Source of the DNA: Variovorax sp. Root318D1
Lineage (GTDB): Bacteria; Pseudomonadota; Gammaproteobacteria; Burkholderiales; Burkholderiaceae_C
Length of the DNA: 64,000 bases
Direction of reading: 5' to 3'
NCBI RefSeq assembly: GCF_001424835.1
Contig: NZ_LMCQ01000009.1
Span: forward strand, 1-64,000
Both the position numbers and the translations under genes were made by a program. Of this stretch, positions 1 through 8,691 are shown in pieces; position 1 is the stretch's first letter, and each line of letters begins with the position of its first letter. A model generated the notes under the pieces. It was given only the letters and a program-made list of their open reading frames with translations, did no database searches and was not told the DNA's origin.

Positions 1-182
1 ATGCTGCCGGTGGCCCAGGCGGGGAAGGCGGCGGTGGCGGCGGCCACGGCGGCCTCGACATCGGCGGCGCTGCCCTGGGCGTACTGGCCCAGCACGTCTG
101 TGAGGTTGCTGGGGTTCAGGTTGGGGCTGTAGCTGGCGCCGGTGCGCCATTCGCCGTTGATCAGGTTGTCGAAGCGGTCCAT
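1..182 (-). CDS. Aldehyde dehydrogenase, N-terminal part (runs off the left edge)
   Basis: Only about 60 codons are inside the window, reading leftwards from an ATG at 182. The visible residues include LINGEWRTG near the start and a conserved AAFPAWA segment, both typical of the N-terminus of NAD(P)-dependent aldehyde dehydrogenases; the catalytic Cys and Glu lie outside. It overlaps the end of the lactonase gene by 22 bases and is the last visible gene of the sugar-acid operon. By position it probably oxidises 2-oxoglutarate semialdehyde (from the dehydratase at 4978-5907) to 2-oxoglutarate. That role is inference from context; the family is fairly sure. Confidence 0.85.
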   Translation of the reverse strand, partial: MDRFDNLINGEWRTGASYSPNLNPSNLTDVLGQYAQGSAADVEAAVAAATAAFPAWATGS

Positions 183-1114
183 GTGTTGAGGTACGAAGTG
201 GTTGATGAAAGGTCGATGCGGTAGAAGCGCAGCGCATTGCCGCTCATCACGGCCTGCCGCTGCTCGGGCGAGAGGCCGTCGAGCATGCGCCAGACGCCCT
301 GCACCAGGGGTTCGAAGCCGATGCGCAGGCTGGCCACCGGAAAGTTGCTGGCGAACATGCAGCGCTGCCAGCCGAAGATGGCGAGCGTTTCGCGCACGAT
401 GCGCGCGTTGGCACTCCAGTCCCACGGCTGGTCGCGCAGCCCGAATTCGGAGAGCTTCACGTGCACGTTCGGCTGTTGCGCGAGAACGACCATCGCACGG
501 CGCCAGCACGCGAGGCCTTCTTCGCTGCGGTCCCAGGCCAAGCCGTGGTGGTTGAGCACCATCGGCAATTTCGGGAACAGGGCCGCCACTTCGGCCGCTT
601 CGGCCAGGTGCCAGGCCGGAACGCGCATGTCCCAGCTCAGGCCATGTTTTTCGAGCAGCGACAAGCCCCGCAGCCAGGCTTCGTCCTGCATGCTGCCCGG
701 TTGCCCGGCGACCCTGTGCGTGGGCGTGGCCGACGTCAGCGGTTTGCTGCGCACGCCGCGTACCAGCGGATAGCGCAGGTGCTCGAGCAAGCGCTCCTCG
801 GTGTCCGGCCGATCGAGCCAGGCATGCGCGACCACTGCGTTGGGAAGGCCATGCGATGCATTCATCTCGTGCAGCCAGGCGGTTTCGGCCACCTGCTCGC
901 CGCGGTCGCGCTCCGCCTCTACGTGCACCGTTGCGATCACCTCGACGCCGGCGCTGGCCGCGCGGTAGTCCTCGGGGAGAAAGTCGCGGCGCAGCGCTGC
1001 ATGCTCGCCCAGGAAGAAGGCCTGCGGGTCGTACGCATGCTGCAGCCAGGGGTAGTGGCCTCGTGACAGGTCCCACAGGTGATGGTGCGCGTCGACGACG
1101 GCTATGGGGGGCAT
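161..1114 (-). CDS. Amidohydrolase-2 family sugar lactonase (fuconolactonase/rhamnonolactonase-like)
   Basis: A 317-residue cytoplasmic TIM-barrel hydrolase. The metal-binding signature DAHHHLWD is at residues 8-15, and VLNHHG, HVKLSEFG and FASNFPV follow in the order seen in L-fucono- and L-rhamnono-lactonases and 2-pyrone-4,6-dicarboxylate lactonase. Its likely job is to open a sugar-acid lactone so that the dehydratases of the operon can use it. The start is set by a TGATG junction with the gene before it (stop and start share base 1114), which implies translational coupling. The exact lactone cannot be read from sequence. Confidence 0.85.
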   Translation of the reverse strand: MPPIAVVDAHHHLWDLSRGHYPWLQHAYDPQAFFLGEHAALRRDFLPEDYRAASAGVEVIATVHVEAERDRGEQVAETAWLHEMNASHGLPNAVVAHAWLDRPDTEERLLEHLRYPLVRGVRSKPLTSATPTHRVAGQPGSMQDEAWLRGLSLLEKHGLSWDMRVPAWHLAEAAEVAALFPKLPMVLNHHGLAWDRSEEGLACWRRAMVVLAQQPNVHVKLSEFGLRDQPWDWSANARIVRETLAIFGWQRCMFASNFPVASLRIGFEPLVQGVWRMLDGLSPEQRQAVMSGNALRFYRIDLSSTTSYLNTWTASTT

Positions 1115-2058
1115 CAGTTGGCCCAGAGATAGGACGTGTCGGGTTCGCGCAGCGTGGCGATCTGCTGCTCGAACTCGAAGCTGTCGAGGTCGAGACGCCG
1201 GATCGTCTGGTCCTGGAACGAGATCCACGCCGAGCGGCCGCCAGGAGGCAGCGACAGTGCGAGCGGGTTGGCCGGCAGCGCGATGCAGCGCTGCTCCTTC
1301 AGGTCGGTGCCGAAGACCGACAGGCTTTGCTCGCCCGAGTTGGTGGTCAACAGCACCTCGCGGCCGTGTGCATCGGTGCTGAGGTAGACGCGGTTCGGAT
1401 CCCGCCGCGTCTTGCCGGTTGCCACGATCTTCATGCTCGCCGTGTCGACCGCCACGATGGTGTCGTCGCCGCGGTTCGCCACATACAGCAGGCTTTCGTC
1501 GGACGACAGCGCGTTGCCTTCGGGCACCGGACCCGGCACCATCGCCACGGGCGTGAAGGCCGGGTCGTGCGGCTTGATCTTGGTGACCGTGCTCGACAGC
1601 AGGTTGAGCGCGTAGGCGGTCTGCGCATCTTTCGTCAGCGCGAACAGGTGTGTCTTGTAGCCGCCCGAGGGCACCGCAAGGTCGGGCACGTGGCGGTGCA
1701 GCGGATCGGAAAAACGCAGCAGCGTGTTGTGGGCTTCCGACATCACATACAGGCGTCCCTCGGCATCGACGGCAAGGCCGTGCGGGCGATAAAAAGGCCA
1801 GATGTCGAGTGTCGCGACGTGTGCCTGCGCCTCCAGGTCGATCACGAACACCGAGTGCCCGCCCATCTCGCCCAGATGGCTGGCGGTCTCGATTCCGTAG
1901 TGGCCCACGTAGGCGCGCTTGCGCACCGGGTCCACCACGAACTCGTGCGGAAAGTCGGGCAGCACGACATGTTTTTCGGCCTGCCCGGTGGCCGGATCGT
2001 AGAAGCTGAAGGTATGGGCGCACTTCTGAACCAGCAGCAGGGTTTCACGTGTCGACAT
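1114..2058 (-). CDS. YncE-like beta-propeller protein
   Basis: 314 residues built from repeated blades with motifs such as RAYVGHYG, GLAVDAEGRLYV, LLYVANRGDDTIVAVD and VLLTTNSG, which is the pattern of the YncE/40-residue YVTN beta-propeller family. No signal peptide or membrane segment is visible, unlike many YncE proteins, so it is probably cytoplasmic. It lies between the TRAP permease and the lactonase and is coupled to the latter by TGATG. A lactonase-like (SMP-30/6-phosphogluconolactonase fold) or a binding role are both possible; function is unassigned. Confidence 0.7.
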   Translation of the reverse strand: MSTRETLLLVQKCAHTFSFYDPATGQAEKHVVLPDFPHEFVVDPVRKRAYVGHYGIETASHLGEMGGHSVFVIDLEAQAHVATLDIWPFYRPHGLAVDAEGRLYVMSEAHNTLLRFSDPLHRHVPDLAVPSGGYKTHLFALTKDAQTAYALNLLSSTVTKIKPHDPAFTPVAMVPGPVPEGNALSSDESLLYVANRGDDTIVAVDTASMKIVATGKTRRDPNRVYLSTDAHGREVLLTTNSGEQSLSVFGTDLKEQRCIALPANPLALSLPPGGRSAWISFQDQTIRRLDLDSFEFEQQIATLREPDTSYLWAN

Positions 2059-2100
2059 TGGCGGGGTTTTCTGAAATACGAAAAGGGCAGGGCACGGTGC

Positions 2101-3384
2101 TCAGCGGAACCAGCTCGCAGGCACCATCACCAGTGAGGGAAAGAGCACGAAAAGAAAGAGCAGCGCCGTCTGCGCCAGCAGAAAGGGCCACACGCCTTTG
2201 ATCACGCTGTCCAGGCTGGTCCCGGCCACGCCGGCCGCCACGTTGAGCACCGTTCCCACCGGCGGAGTCAACAGGCCAATTGCGTTGTTCATGATGAACA
2301 TCACGCCGAAGTACACCGGGTCGATGCCCGCTTCCCGCACGATGGGCATCAGGATGGGCGTGAGGATGAGCACCGTGGGCATCAGGTCCAGCGCGGTGCC
2401 CACGATGATGACCAGCACCATCATCATGAACATCAGCAGGATCTTGTTGTCCATGAAAGGCCGCAGCAGCGTGGACGCCTGCGACGGAATGTCCGCAATC
2501 GTGATGAGCCAGGCCGACACCAGCGCCGCCGCGACCAGGAACATCACGGTGCTCGACGTCTTGGCCGCGGAGAGCATCAGAACGGGCAGGCGGCGCAGAT
2601 CGAGGTCGCGGTAGACCAGCAGCCCCACCACGAGCGAATACACGACGGCCACCACCGCGGCTTCGGTCGGCGTGAACACACCGAACTTCATGCCACCGAT
2701 GATGACCACCGGCAGGATGAGCGCCCATACGCCGTCCGCCAGCGCCTTGATCAGGCGGCGCATCTCGAACTTCTGCAGCTTGGCGGAAGACTCCTTCCTG
2801 GCGCAGAACCACCAGGTGCAGCCCAGCGCCGCGGCCATCATGAGGCCCGGAAAAATGCCGGCGAAGAACAGCTTGGTGACCGAGATTTGCGCCGCCACAC
2901 CAAACACCACGAAGGCGATCGAAGGCGGAATGATCGGCGCGATGATGCCGCCGGCGGCAATGAGGCCCGCCGAGCGCGGCACGTCGTAGCCGGCGTTGCG
3001 CATCATCGGGATCAGCATCGCGGCCACGGCCGCCGTATCGGCAACGGCCGAGCCCGACACGCTGGCCACCACCAGTGCCGTGAGGATTGCGGCGTAGCCC
3101 AGGCCGCCGCGCAGGTGGCCAACGAGCGCATCGGCCACCGCGACGATTCGCCGCGACATGCCGCCGGCGTTCATCAGTTCGCCGGCCAGCATGAAGAAGG
3201 GCACCGCCATCAGCGGATAGTTGTTGACGCCCTCGAGCAGGTTTTGCGCGAGGATTTGCGTGTCGAAGCTGTCCAGATGCAGCATCAGCGCCACGCCGCA
3301 GGCCAGAAGGGCAAAGGCAATGGGCACGCCGAGTGCCATGGCACCGAGCAGCGAACCCATGAAGATGACGATGGTCATGATCAA
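2101..3384 (-). CDS. TRAP transporter large permease (DctM family)
   Basis: 427 residues, the normal length for DctM, and almost entirely hydrophobic with about 12 membrane segments. The segments ALGVPIAFALL, PFFMLAGELMNAGG and LTPPVGTVLNVAAGVA are hallmark TRAP large-subunit stretches. It forms the sodium-driven channel of a tripartite ATP-independent periplasmic transporter with the DctQ and DctP genes just upstream (9-base gap to dctQ). The enzymes around it suggest it imports a sugar acid. The family call is firm; the substrate is inferred. Confidence 0.95.
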   Translation of the reverse strand: MIMTIVIFMGSLLGAMALGVPIAFALLACGVALMLHLDSFDTQILAQNLLEGVNNYPLMAVPFFMLAGELMNAGGMSRRIVAVADALVGHLRGGLGYAAILTALVVASVSGSAVADTAAVAAMLIPMMRNAGYDVPRSAGLIAAGGIIAPIIPPSIAFVVFGVAAQISVTKLFFAGIFPGLMMAAALGCTWWFCARKESSAKLQKFEMRRLIKALADGVWALILPVVIIGGMKFGVFTPTEAAVVAVVYSLVVGLLVYRDLDLRRLPVLMLSAAKTSSTVMFLVAAALVSAWLITIADIPSQASTLLRPFMDNKILLMFMMMVLVIIVGTALDLMPTVLILTPILMPIVREAGIDPVYFGVMFIMNNAIGLLTPPVGTVLNVAAGVAGTSLDSVIKGVWPFLLAQTALLFLFVLFPSLVMVPASWFR

Positions 3385-3393
3385 TTCCCGGGG

Positions 3394-3897
3394 TCAGTCG
3401 CCGGCGCTGCCAGCTTGCATTGCGAGCTCTTCGCTGCCCATCTGGCCCGTGACCTGGCGCCACAGTCCGTGCGCGAGCACCAGGGCCATGCCCACGCTGC
3501 TGATGAGCAGGCAGGAATACACCAGCCCGAGCGGCACGCCGGTCACCGGCGAGAGGTTGTCCATGCCGATGATCACCTGCTTCCAGGTGCCGTGCGCCAG
3601 CAGTGCGCAGCACGCGAGCGTGAGCAGGTCGGCCGCAAAGCGGCAGATGCGGCGGCCGGTTTCGCCCAGCCGGTCAATCACGCTGGACATGCCCAGGTGC
3701 GCGTTGTCCTTCATCACCACCAGCGCGCCGATCAGCGTGAGCCACATGAAGACGAAGCGCGACACCTCTTCCGAGAAGACCATGCCCGAGTTGAAGAAAT
3801 AGCGCAGCACCACGTTGCCGAACACCAGCATGATCATCAGGCCCAGGAGCACGACGAGCAGGCTTTCGACGGCCCGCGTCAAGAGATCGAGTTTCAT
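3394..3897 (-). CDS. TRAP transporter small permease (DctQ family)
   Basis: 167 residues with four predicted membrane segments, the DctQ architecture. The motif VVLRYFFNSGMVFSEEVSRFVFMWLTLIG (split here over residues about 30-58) includes the conserved E-E-x-x-R-F core that contacts the large subunit. It lies between dctP (20 bases upstream) and dctM (9 bases downstream). The C-terminal tail after the fourth helix is short and polar. Confidence 0.93.
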   Translation of the reverse strand: MKLDLLTRAVESLLVVLLGLMIMLVFGNVVLRYFFNSGMVFSEEVSRFVFMWLTLIGALVVMKDNAHLGMSSVIDRLGETGRRICRFAADLLTLACCALLAHGTWKQVIIGMDNLSPVTGVPLGLVYSCLLISSVGMALVLAHGLWRQVTGQMGSEELAMQAGSAGD

Positions 3898-3917
3898 GAG
3901 ACTCTTTCAGTGGGCGC

Positions 3918-4901
3918 TTACTTGAGGCCGTCCACTGCGGCCAGCAATTCGGGCCCGTTCTTCGTTGCGTAGGTCTTGCGCACCTCGTCGCCGACCACGG
4001 CCTTGAAGGCGGTGGCATCGAAGGTCTCGATCACCGTCATTCCGTTCTTCTTGAGCTCGGCGATGATGCCCGCCTCGTTCTTCTGGTTGAGGTTGCGCTG
4101 GAAGGCCTTGGCATCGGCCGCGGACGAGAGCACCACCTTCTGCATTTCGGGCGACAGCGCATCGAACTTGCGCTTGCTGAACACCACCGGCATGGCCGTG
4201 AAGGCATGCCGCGTCAGGGTGAGATGCTTCTGCACCTCGTAGAACTTGGATGCGTAGGTGATGTCCACCGGATGCTCCTGCGCATCGACCGCGCCGGATT
4301 CGAGCGCGCCGTAAAGTTCGCCCAGTGGCATCGGCACGGGGTTGGAGCCCAGCATCCTCCAGGCCTGAATGTGGATCGGATTGGGCATGGTGCGGATCTT
4401 CAGGCCCTTCACATCCTCCGGCGTGCGCACCGCGCGGTTTTTGGTGGTGATGGAACGGAACCCCACCTCCCAGAAAGCCAACTGCGTGAGGCCGTGCGCA
4501 TCGAGCGACTTCATCAAGCCCTGGCCGACCTCGCCGTCGACAGCCTGGTAGGCATGCGCCGGATTGCGGAACAGGAACGGGATGTCCAGCACTTCGAACT
4601 TGGACGACAGGCCCGAGAAGTTGCCGCTGCCGGCCATCATCATGTCGATGGTGCCGCCGCGCACCGCGCCGAGCACGGTCGAGTCGTTGCCGAGCTGGCT
4701 ACTCGGGTAGACCAGCACTTCGAGCATGCCCTTGCTGCGCTCCTTGACGAGGCGGGCGAACTCGAGTGCGGCCTGGTGCTGCGAGGCTGTCTCGGGGCCG
4801 GCGTGGGCAAAACGGATCTTGGTGACTTGGGCGTGAGCGGCGAGCCCTGTGGCGAGCAATGCGCTGCACAGCGCGAGCTTGAGAAAGGAAAGGCGTTGCA
4901 T
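3918..4901 (-). CDS. TRAP transporter substrate-binding protein (DctP family)
   Basis: 327 residues with a clear Sec signal peptide (MQRLSFLKLALCSALLATG, cleaved after AHA). The mature protein has the family order: KIRFAHAGPETASQHQ, the SSQLGND segment, GLKIRTMPNPIHIQAW with the conserved Arg that pairs with a carboxylate, then GALESGAVDAQEHP. The Arg supports an organic-acid ligand. It is the periplasmic receptor for the DctQM pair downstream. In this operon the likely ligand is an aldonate or aldarate. Confidence 0.95.
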   Translation of the reverse strand: MQRLSFLKLALCSALLATGLAAHAQVTKIRFAHAGPETASQHQAALEFARLVKERSKGMLEVLVYPSSQLGNDSTVLGAVRGGTIDMMMAGSGNFSGLSSKFEVLDIPFLFRNPAHAYQAVDGEVGQGLMKSLDAHGLTQLAFWEVGFRSITTKNRAVRTPEDVKGLKIRTMPNPIHIQAWRMLGSNPVPMPLGELYGALESGAVDAQEHPVDITYASKFYEVQKHLTLTRHAFTAMPVVFSKRKFDALSPEMQKVVLSSAADAKAFQRNLNQKNEAGIIAELKKNGMTVIETFDATAFKAVVGDEVRKTYATKNGPELLAAVDGLK

Positions 4902-4977
4902 GGTTTGTCTCTTGTCTGGATTTGTTGTGTCGTGAAAGGGAGCGCGGGAACGAGGAAGGAAACGAGGAATGGAACTC

Positions 4978-5907
4978 CTAGGTTGCCCAGCGCAGCACCA
5001 GCGGATCGAGCCGCCGCGCGGTCTCGATCAGGCCCTTGCGGGTCTCGGGGTGCATCGTTGGCCAGGGGTGGCGAGGCGCTTCGCAGGCGATCACGCCGCC
5101 TTCCTTCATCAGCGCCTTGGCAGCAAGGAAGCCCGACTGCCGGTTCTCGTGATTGATCAGCGGCAGCCAGCGCTGGTAGAGCGCAAAAGCCTGGTCGCGG
5201 TCGCCGGCGCGGTGCGCCTCGATGATCGGGCGGATGCCATCCGGGTAGCCGCCGCCGGTCATCGAACCGGTCGCGCCGGCGTCCAGATCGGGCAGCAGCG
5301 TGATCGCTTCTTCGCCATCCCACGGTCCTTCGACCGCGTCGCCGCCGAGCCGGATCAGTTCGCGCAGTTTGGATGCCGCACCGGCCGTTTCGATCTTGAA
5401 GTAGGCGACATGCTCGATCTCGCGCGCCATCTTCGCGAGGAACGCGGCCGACAGCGGAGTGCCCGCGGCCGGCGCGTCCTGCACCATGATGGGAATGTCC
5501 ACCGCGTCAGACAGTCGCGCATAGAAGTCATGGATCTGCGGCTCGGGCACGCGGAACGTGGCGCCGTGATAGGGTGGCATCACCATGAGCATGGCGGCGC
5601 CCATGGCCTGCGCACGGCGGCTGCGTTCGGCGCACACCGTGGTGCTGAAGTGCGTGGTGGTCACGATCACCGGCACGCGGCCGGCCACATGTTCGAGCAC
5701 GGTGCGCGTGAGCACCTCGCGCTCGTCGTCCGACAGCAAAAATTGCTCGGAGAAGTTGGCCAGGATGCAGAGGCCGTCGGAGCCCGCTTCGATCATGAAG
5801 TCGACGCAGCGCTTCTGGCTAGCCAGATCGAGCTCGCCGCTTTCGGTGAATGGCGTCGGAACGACGGGGAAGATGCCGCGGAAGCGGGCAGGGCGAGTGG
5901 TTGTCAT
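4978..5907 (-). CDS. DapA-superfamily 2-keto-3-deoxy-L-arabonate dehydratase-like enzyme
   Basis: 309 residues with the dihydrodipicolinate synthase fold. The Schiff-base lysine is K171 in AYFKIETAG. The N-terminal FRGIFPVVPTPF, the LCILANFSEQF stretch and the WDGEEAITLLPDL segment match, from memory, the L-2-keto-3-deoxyarabonate dehydratase of Azospirillum, which gives 2-oxoglutarate semialdehyde. The aldehyde dehydrogenase at the operon end would then form 2-oxoglutarate. The start at 5907 begins the conserved region; an open frame continues upstream but reads into the preceding gene. 5-Keto-4-deoxyglucarate dehydratase is the main alternative. Confidence 0.85.
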   Translation of the reverse strand: MTTTRPARFRGIFPVVPTPFTESGELDLASQKRCVDFMIEAGSDGLCILANFSEQFLLSDDEREVLTRTVLEHVAGRVPVIVTTTHFSTTVCAERSRRAQAMGAAMLMVMPPYHGATFRVPEPQIHDFYARLSDAVDIPIMVQDAPAAGTPLSAAFLAKMAREIEHVAYFKIETAGAASKLRELIRLGGDAVEGPWDGEEAITLLPDLDAGATGSMTGGGYPDGIRPIIEAHRAGDRDQAFALYQRWLPLINHENRQSGFLAAKALMKEGGVIACEAPRHPWPTMHPETRKGLIETARRLDPLVLRWAT

Positions 5908-5930
5908 GGTGTGGTGAAAGAAGTTGCGGG

Positions 5931-7472
5931 TCAGGTGACCACGCTGATTTGCCAGGGCACGAACTCCTGCTGGCCGTAGCCGTGGAGCTCGCTGCGCGAG
6001 GGTTGGCCCGAGGCGGTGTCGAGCAGCATCTCGAACAGCCGCGCGCCGAGTTCCCCGATGCTGCGCGTGCCGTCGAGCACCTCGCCGCAGTTGAGGTCCA
6101 TGTCGTCCGACTGCCGCTCCCACAGCGCGGTGTTCGTTGCGAGCTTGAAAGAGGGCGATGGCGCGCAGCCATAGGCCGAGCCGCGTCCCGTCGTGAAGCA
6201 GATGAGGTTGGCGCCGCCCGCCACCTGGCCGGTGGCCGAGATCGGGTCATAGCCGGGCGTGTCCATGAACACGAGGCCCTGAGCCCGCACCGGTTGCGCG
6301 TACTCATACACGTCGACGAGATTGGTCGAGCCCGCCTTGGCGATCCCGCCCAGCGACTTCTCGAGCACGGTGGTCAGGCCTCCGGCCTTGTTGCCGGCCG
6401 AAGGGTTGTTGTCCATCGCTGCGCCGTTGCGCGCGCAGTAGGCTTCCCACCAGCGGATGCGGTCGACCAGCTTGCGGCCGATCTCGGGCGATTGCGCGCG
6501 GCGTGTCAGCAGGTGCTCGGCGCCGTAGATCTCGGGCGTTTCCGACAGGATGGCCGTGCCGCCGTGCGCCACCAGCAGGTCGACCGCCGCACCGAGCACC
6601 GGATTGGCCGAGATGCCGGAGTAGCCATCGGAGCCGCCGCATTGGAGGCCCACGACCAGGTGACTTGCGGGCACGGTCTGCCGCCGCACCGCGTTGGCCC
6701 GCGGCAGCATCTGCTGGATCAGCTCGATGCCGCGCGCAATGGTGCGCGTGGTGCCACCGGTGTCCTGAATCGTGAAGCTTTGCAGGCGGGCGCTTTCCGT
6801 CAGGCCCTGCGTGGCCAGCAGTGTGGACACCTGGTTGGTCTCGCAGCCGAGGCCGATGACCAGTACGCTCGCAAAGTTGGAATGGCATGCGTAGCCGCCC
6901 AGCGTGCGTTGAAGAATCGCAAGGCCTTCGCCTTCAGGATCGACCGCACAGCCGGTGCCGTGCGTGAGCGCCACCACGCCGTCGATGTTCGGGAACGGCG
7001 CCAGCATCTCGGGGTGGATGTCGCGCCGGAAGCGGTCGGCGATGGCGCGCGCCACCGTGGCCGAGCAGTTCACCGAGGTGAGGATGCCGATGTAGTTGCG
7101 CGTGGCGACGCGGCCGTCTTCCCGAACGATGCCTTCGAAGGTTGCGGGCTCTGCCGCGCGCACCGTCGGGCGTGCATCGGCCGAATGCGCATGGTCGCGC
7201 GTGAAATCGCCCATCGCGAGGTTGTGCGTGTGCACGTGCTGGCCCGCGCGAATCGGCCGGCTCGCAAAGCCGATGATCTGCCCGTAGCGGCGCACCGCGG
7301 CGCCCGGCTCGATGTCGCGCCTGGCCATCTTGTGGCCCGGCGGAACGAGGCCGGCCACGGCCACGTTTTCGCTTTCGATGTGCGTGCCCGCGACCAACTG
7401 GTCGAGCGAGATCACGACGTCGTCGTCGGCATGGAGCCGGATCACGCGGGCTTGGGAGCGGGGCAGGGACAT
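5931..7472 (-). CDS. Altronate/galactarate dehydratase family protein (UxaA/GarD)
   Basis: 513 residues, full length for the family. The N-terminal 100 residues form the SAF-type domain (HADDDVVISLDQLVAGT, GHKMARRDI, GQIIGFASRPIRAGQHVH). The C-terminal part carries GYVRPDGRVATRNY-like, NCSATVARAIADRF, ALTHGTGC, LVVGLQCGGSDGYSGISANP and FTTGRGSAYG, with the cysteines that bind iron in this family. It removes water from a hexarate or hexonate to a 2-keto-3-deoxy acid. It lies 13 bases after the enolase-superfamily dehydratase, so the operon has two unrelated dehydratases. Confidence 0.9.
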   Translation of the reverse strand: MSLPRSQARVIRLHADDDVVISLDQLVAGTHIESENVAVAGLVPPGHKMARRDIEPGAAVRRYGQIIGFASRPIRAGQHVHTHNLAMGDFTRDHAHSADARPTVRAAEPATFEGIVREDGRVATRNYIGILTSVNCSATVARAIADRFRRDIHPEMLAPFPNIDGVVALTHGTGCAVDPEGEGLAILQRTLGGYACHSNFASVLVIGLGCETNQVSTLLATQGLTESARLQSFTIQDTGGTTRTIARGIELIQQMLPRANAVRRQTVPASHLVVGLQCGGSDGYSGISANPVLGAAVDLLVAHGGTAILSETPEIYGAEHLLTRRAQSPEIGRKLVDRIRWWEAYCARNGAAMDNNPSAGNKAGGLTTVLEKSLGGIAKAGSTNLVDVYEYAQPVRAQGLVFMDTPGYDPISATGQVAGGANLICFTTGRGSAYGCAPSPSFKLATNTALWERQSDDMDLNCGEVLDGTRSIGELGARLFEMLLDTASGQPSRSELHGYGQQEFVPWQISVVT

Positions 7473-7485
7473 GGCTGTTGCACCG

Positions 7486-8658
7486 TCACTCGACGATGTT
7501 GAAGTCCTTGAGGTACTCGGTCTTCAACGTGAGGCCCAGGCCCGGCTTGTTGTCGTCCAGCTGCACGAAGCCGTTCTCGGCCACCGGCTCGCCGTCGAAG
7601 ATGTAATAGAACAGCTCGTTGCCCACTTCGACGTCGTGCATCGGGAAGTACTCGCTCATCGGCGACGCCAGCGTGCTCATCGTCAGGTGGTAGTTGTGCA
7701 TCTGGCCCGCATGCGGAATGACCGGCACGCTGTAGGCCTCGCACAGCGCGTTGATCTTGTGCGCCGCCGTGATGCCGCCCACGCGGTTGGTGTCGTACTG
7801 CACCACCGACACCGCCTTGCGGTCCAAGAGCTGCTTGAAGCCGTAGAGCGAGAACTCGTGCTCGCCGCCCGAAATGGGAATACTGGTCAGCTGGTTCAGC
7901 TCGGCGTAGCCGTCGATGTCGTCGGCAATGACCGGCTCTTCGAGCCAGCGCGGCTGGAATTTTTCGAGCTTGGGCAGCATGCGCTTGGCGTACTCGACGT
8001 TCCAGCCCATGTAGCACTCGAGCATCAGGTCGTTGTCGTAGCCGATGACTTCGCGCACCGCCTCCACCGACTTGAGGTTTTCCGCCACGCCCTTCTGCAG
8101 GTGCGCCGGGCCGTAGCCGAAGCGCATCTTGAATGCGGTGAAGCCCTGGTCGAGAAACTTCTGCGCCTCGGCCTGCATTTCCTTCAGGTCGGTGCGGTAC
8201 AGCTTCGAGTAGTAGCAGGGAATCTTTTCCTTGGTGCGGCCGCCGAGCAGCTTGAACACCGGCTTGTTCACCGACTTGCCGAGGATGTCCCAGATCGCAA
8301 GGTCGACCGCCGAGATGGCGGCCATCGTCACGCCCTTGCGGCCCCATGCGTGCGTGGCGCGGTACATGCGCTGCCACAGGTATTCATAGTCCCACGGGTC
8401 TTGGCCGATGACCAGCGGCGCCAGGTACTGGTCGATGATGGCCTTGGCAATGGCCGGCGCAAGCGCCACGTTGCCCAGGCCCACGATGCCGTCGTCGGTC
8501 TCGATCTCGACCACGGTCCACGAATGGAAGCGGAAGGTGCTCATGGTTTCCTGCGGTGCGTACAGCAGGTCCATCGCGTTGGAGCAGAAGTTGCCCTGCG
8601 GCGGAACGGTCTTGCCCTTCCATTCGAAAACACGGGCGCGCACGGATTTGATCTTCAT
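7486..8658 (-). CDS. Enolase-superfamily sugar-acid dehydratase (mandelate racemase type, rhamnonate dehydratase-like)
   Basis: 390 residues with the N-terminal capping domain and C-terminal barrel of the mandelate racemase/muconate lactonizing group. Putative Mg ligands are E214 (LMLECYMG), E240 (RWLEEP) and E266 (SGGEHEF), with H316 (PHAG) as catalytic base, the arrangement of L-rhamnonate dehydratase. That enzyme has Asp at the first ligand, so Glu here is a variation. It probably converts an acid sugar to its 2-keto-3-deoxy form. Substrate is not decidable by eye; the superfamily is certain. Confidence 0.9.
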   Translation of the reverse strand: MKIKSVRARVFEWKGKTVPPQGNFCSNAMDLLYAPQETMSTFRFHSWTVVEIETDDGIVGLGNVALAPAIAKAIIDQYLAPLVIGQDPWDYEYLWQRMYRATHAWGRKGVTMAAISAVDLAIWDILGKSVNKPVFKLLGGRTKEKIPCYYSKLYRTDLKEMQAEAQKFLDQGFTAFKMRFGYGPAHLQKGVAENLKSVEAVREVIGYDNDLMLECYMGWNVEYAKRMLPKLEKFQPRWLEEPVIADDIDGYAELNQLTSIPISGGEHEFSLYGFKQLLDRKAVSVVQYDTNRVGGITAAHKINALCEAYSVPVIPHAGQMHNYHLTMSTLASPMSEYFPMHDVEVGNELFYYIFDGEPVAENGFVQLDDNKPGLGLTLKTEYLKDFNIVE

Positions 8659-8691
8659 GTCGGTTGCTCTTGGTGGTGATGGATGTTTCGG

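Noticed and set aside
161..2023. 620-residue open frame spanning the propeller and lactonase genes
   Set aside because: Only its last 317 codons are the lactonase; the rest is an Arg/Pro-rich out-of-frame shadow of the propeller gene, which has clear family motifs in its own frame.
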